This document shows, in pieces, positions 61,232-64,000 of a stretch of 64,000 nucleotides of DNA; position 1 is the stretch's first letter; every line of letters starts with the position of its first letter. The notes below the pieces were generated by a model. The model had not been told where the DNA came from. It saw nothing but the letters and a program-made list of their open reading frames with translations, and did no database searches. The stretch is taken from the NCBI GenBank assembly GCA_914767885.1, contig CAJZBQ010000009.1, positions 434,001 to 498,000 on the forward strand, read 5' to 3'. A program made the translations under genes and the position numbers. This DNA comes from Blepharisma stoltei (taxonomy: Eukaryota; Ciliophora; Heterotrichea; Heterotrichida; Blepharismidae).

Positions 61232-64000
61232 ATGACGGAACCTGAATTTGGCTATGATAATGGAAACTTTTGAAGTGATTTATGAATGACATGGGTATTT
61301 GATTTAATAAGCTATTGAAACCAATCTAAATCCAAAAAGTCAAATATAGTAGCAATTCCACATCGAATGAAATTCGAGGAATCCTTATTTGTATTAGAAA
61401 AAGAATGAGAAATCGAGCGAAAATCCTTAAAGCCAAATTTTTTTAAGGCCTTAAAGAAGACTTTTTGGTGGGAAATTACAAAATATTCTATATATATAAA
61501 GCTTGGACAACTGTTTGGATTACTTCAAGCAGTAATTATGATTTTTCTGATAGATTTTTTTACGGATGATAATGCTTTTATTGCAGAAGGAATCATTTTA
61601 GTAGCTTGCTTAGCTATACTCTCCTTAATGAGTGTTTCTTTATATGCACTCGGCGCATTTCATGTGAGACTTCTTACATTGAAAATAAAATCTATTGTTC
61701 CATATATTATTTATAAAAAGGTTTTAAAAACCTCATATGAGGAAATTTCCAATAGAGATTTCCAAAGTAAACTCCCTAATACCATTGCTGCGGATATGGA
61801 AAATTTTAATTATCTTGTGCCTATAGCAATGATGATTGGCTGCCCATTCATTTTTGCAAGTTCATTTTTTATAATAGGAATTCTTACAGGATGGGCTGGA
61901 ATTATTGGATTGACTGTTTTATTAGTTCATTATCCTATAGCGATTGCTTTATCTAGCATCTCAAGTTATTATAGAAAAAGGGTGTCAGAGTTCAGCGATA
62001 AAAGGATTATGCTGATCACTAATTTAATAGAAGGCATTAAGGTTGTAAAACTCTATGGCTGAGAAGACCCATTTTTGAGACTTATATATGGGGAGAGGTC
62101 AAAAGAAATAAAAGAGCAGGAAAAGCAGTTTAATATTAGCTCTGTAAATAATGCTATGGGAGTTTCAGGAATAGGAGCAGTTTTTCTTGTGACATTTGCA
62201 TTGTACATTCATCTTGGGAATACTTTAGAATTAAGTGCAGTATTCTGTGTTGTTGCAGTCATGATGATGGTATATTCTTTATTAATCAAGACAGGTGTAG
62301 TTGCAGCATTTAGCATGGCATCAATTTTATTATCAATGGAAAGGATAACCCAAATTTTATTATTGAATGAAAAGAATTCTAAAAACGAATTTAATGATTG
62401 CGATGTATTAGTATCAATGGTAAATGCAAGCTTTTCTTATAAACCAAAAGATGAAATACAAGATGGAAATATTTTTGAAGAAAATTTAATGAATAATAAT
62501 AGCGATGAAGATGTTCTCACAGATATAAATTTTCAGCTCAGAAAAGGTGAGCTAATGATTGTTGTAGGACAAGTAGGAAGTGGAAAAACAAGTTTACTAC
62601 TAGGATTATTAAATGAAATATTTTTAAAGGAAGGAAATGTCAATATATCAGGAAAGATTTCATATTCAGGGCAAGATTCCTGAGTTTTGCCAGGGACAAT
62701 AAAGGAAAACATTCTCATGGGCAATGAATATAACGAATTTCTATATAAAAATTCTATAAAAATCTGTGGGCTCGACAAAGATCTTGACTACTTCAAATTA
62801 AAGGATGAAGCAACTATTGGAGATAACGGAGCAGCATTAAGTGGAGGGCAAAAAGCTCGGCTAAGCCTTGCAAGAGCTTTATATAGCAATAAAGATATAA
62901 TGCTTCTTGATGATCCATTAAGTGCCGTTGATGCTAAAGTGAGCTCCTCTATATTTAAGAATTGCATTAAAGAGTTTCTTAAAGACCATGCAGTTATATT
63001 AATCTCACATCATATTCATCTGATACCAGAAGCCGATAAGATTTTATACTTATTTAGGCTAAATATTTTAAATAAAATATGAATTTGAATTTAATTTAAT
63101 TTATAGATAATCAGCATAGTGCTTAGCCAAGGGAAACAGATATTTTTTGGTGAATATCAAGAGTTTCAAGAACGGCATGACATAAGCCATTATGTTGGAG
63201 AATTGAATACCTTAAAAAATGCAAAGGAGAATTGAGATATTAAAAGCAATAATGAATTAATGATAGAAGAAAAGCCTGAAATGGCTGAAACGGTTATAGA
63301 GGAAGAAAACGATCTAGCTCCTATTTCATTGAAGACATATTACAAGTATTTTTCATACGGTTTTAACTCATATTGTCTTCTGGGAGGAGCTATTTTGTGA
63401 TTATTACTATCACAACTATCAAGTATAGCTGTATTATATTGACTTACTTTCTGATTCGCACAAGTAGAAACTGAGCAATCAAATTTATATTATGTATGAT
63501 TTTATGCAATAATTATATGCATAAATTACGTAACTACTTTTTTAAGTTCTTTAGTACTGAATTATGGATTGACACTTGCTGGGAAATGCTTGCATAATAA
63601 AGCATTAGAAAATATGTGTAAAACTAATATACAGTTTTTTGATAAAAACAGTATCGGAAAAATGATTAATCGGTTTTCTAAAGACACGTTTATGATGGAC
63701 GAGATATTGCATACTGTATTATGCCATTTTATTAGCCAAGTTTTCGATTTATCGGGAATCCTTATATCTATTGCAATTATTGTTCCGCCTGCTGCAGCAT
63801 TAGTGATATTTTATTTCCTAAATACTCTATGGTTTTCTCAATTTATATTTCCAATGATTAAAGATCTCACCACCTTAGCATTAGAGTCAAAAGGTCCAAT
63901 TCTAAGTCTAGCCAATGCATCAATACACGGAATAGCAACAATCAGATCACACAATCTCGAGAATAAACTTATAACAGACATGAAAAACAATATAGAGTAC
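61232..64000 (+). CDS. ABCC (MRP)-type ABC transporter, 3' end outside window
   Basis: About 900 residues visible. No TMD0; starts MTEPEFGYDNGNFWSDLWMT with several TGA=Trp codons. TMD1 (KSIVPYIIYKKVLKTSYEEI; NLIEGIKVVKLYGWEDPFLR) is followed by NBD1: Walker A GQVGSGKTSLL, signature ALSGGQKARLSLARALY, Walker B IMLLDDPLSAVDAKVS, H-loop SHHIHLIPEADKILYL. A 57-bp IES (63051-63107) lies right after NBD1, joining to ISIVLSQGKQIFFGEYQEF. TMD2 begins around 63330 (MINRFSKDTFMMDEIL; GIATIRSHNLENKL) and runs off the end. An organic-anion or glutathione-conjugate exporter by family. Confidence 0.93.
63051..63107. other. 57-bp IES in the ABCC transporter
   Basis: AT-rich, TA-bounded. Excision bypasses TAA and TAG codons and restores the strand after the H-loop. 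Similar in size to 10788-10843. Confidence 0.75.

Overview
ORGANISM. The window looks like germline (micronuclear) DNA of a heterotrich ciliate, most probably Blepharisma. Four observations support this. (1) TGA is read as tryptophan throughout, for example in the kinase motif VDWWTLG (TGA at 28849) and in sphingosine-phosphate lyase (TGA at 45546); only TAA and TAG end genes. (2) Five genes need removal of an exactly 15-nt GT..AG intron. (3) Most genes are broken by AT-rich segments flanked by TA dinucleotides. Cutting from one TA to the other restores frame and family similarity, as expected of internal eliminated sequences (IESs). (4) Many of these segments are MITE-like, with terminal inverted repeats (TIRs). 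The species name is inference; code, introns and IESs are seen directly.

LAYOUT. 1-9.4 kb: a rhomboid-like ERAD-type protein with a Cdc48-binding motif, LIS1, a small protein and a ferlin. 9.9-20.5 kb: an acylated mini-protein, a cyclic-nucleotide-type K+ channel with a zinc knuckle, a coiled-coil protein, a Rab GTPase, an ATM1/ABCB7-like transporter and two unknown proteins. 21-35 kb: an Eps15-like EH protein, a cyclin-like protein, a PKA-like kinase, a CFAP141-like axonemal protein, a coiled-coil protein, a polycystin-like membrane protein, NDP kinase, a START-like protein and a basic protein. 35-48.8 kb: a secreted protein with a large composite insertion, small proteins, a cullin/APC2-like protein, a tandem duplication of a four-helix membrane protein and its neighbour, a metal-ligand-poor beta-lactamase fold protein, sphingosine-phosphate lyase and a TMD0-like/triple-PX membrane protein. 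49-64 kb: a basic protein with a Cys cluster, a TPR-like protein, a 1309-residue coiled-coil protein with six IESs, PP2C, an XK-like membrane protein and the start of an ABCC transporter.

MOBILE CONTENT. About 45 inserted elements fall into at least four classes: (a) a MITE family of 124-478 bp with CTCCGTGAGTGAAC-type ends, nine copies; (b) short palindromic elements of about 120-230 bp, often with a central GGTT..RACC motif; (c) short AT-rich IESs of 49-228 bp with weak or no inverted repeats; (d) GC-rich insertions of 0.3-0.9 kb flanked by 11-16 bp target-site duplications (TSDs), often with GCCATTT near one end. Every class (d) insertion inside an exon has a TSD that contains TA, so it can be removed like an IES. 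The one nested inside another IES has a TSD without TA.

HOW IT FITS TOGETHER. The genes are ordinary cell-biology genes (membrane traffic, signalling, cilia, lipid metabolism), not an operon or a defence island. The notable system is the layered, reversible interruption of exons by mobile DNA. Positions of IES ends come from reading frame and inverted repeats and may be off by one TA step where several TAs are adjacent.
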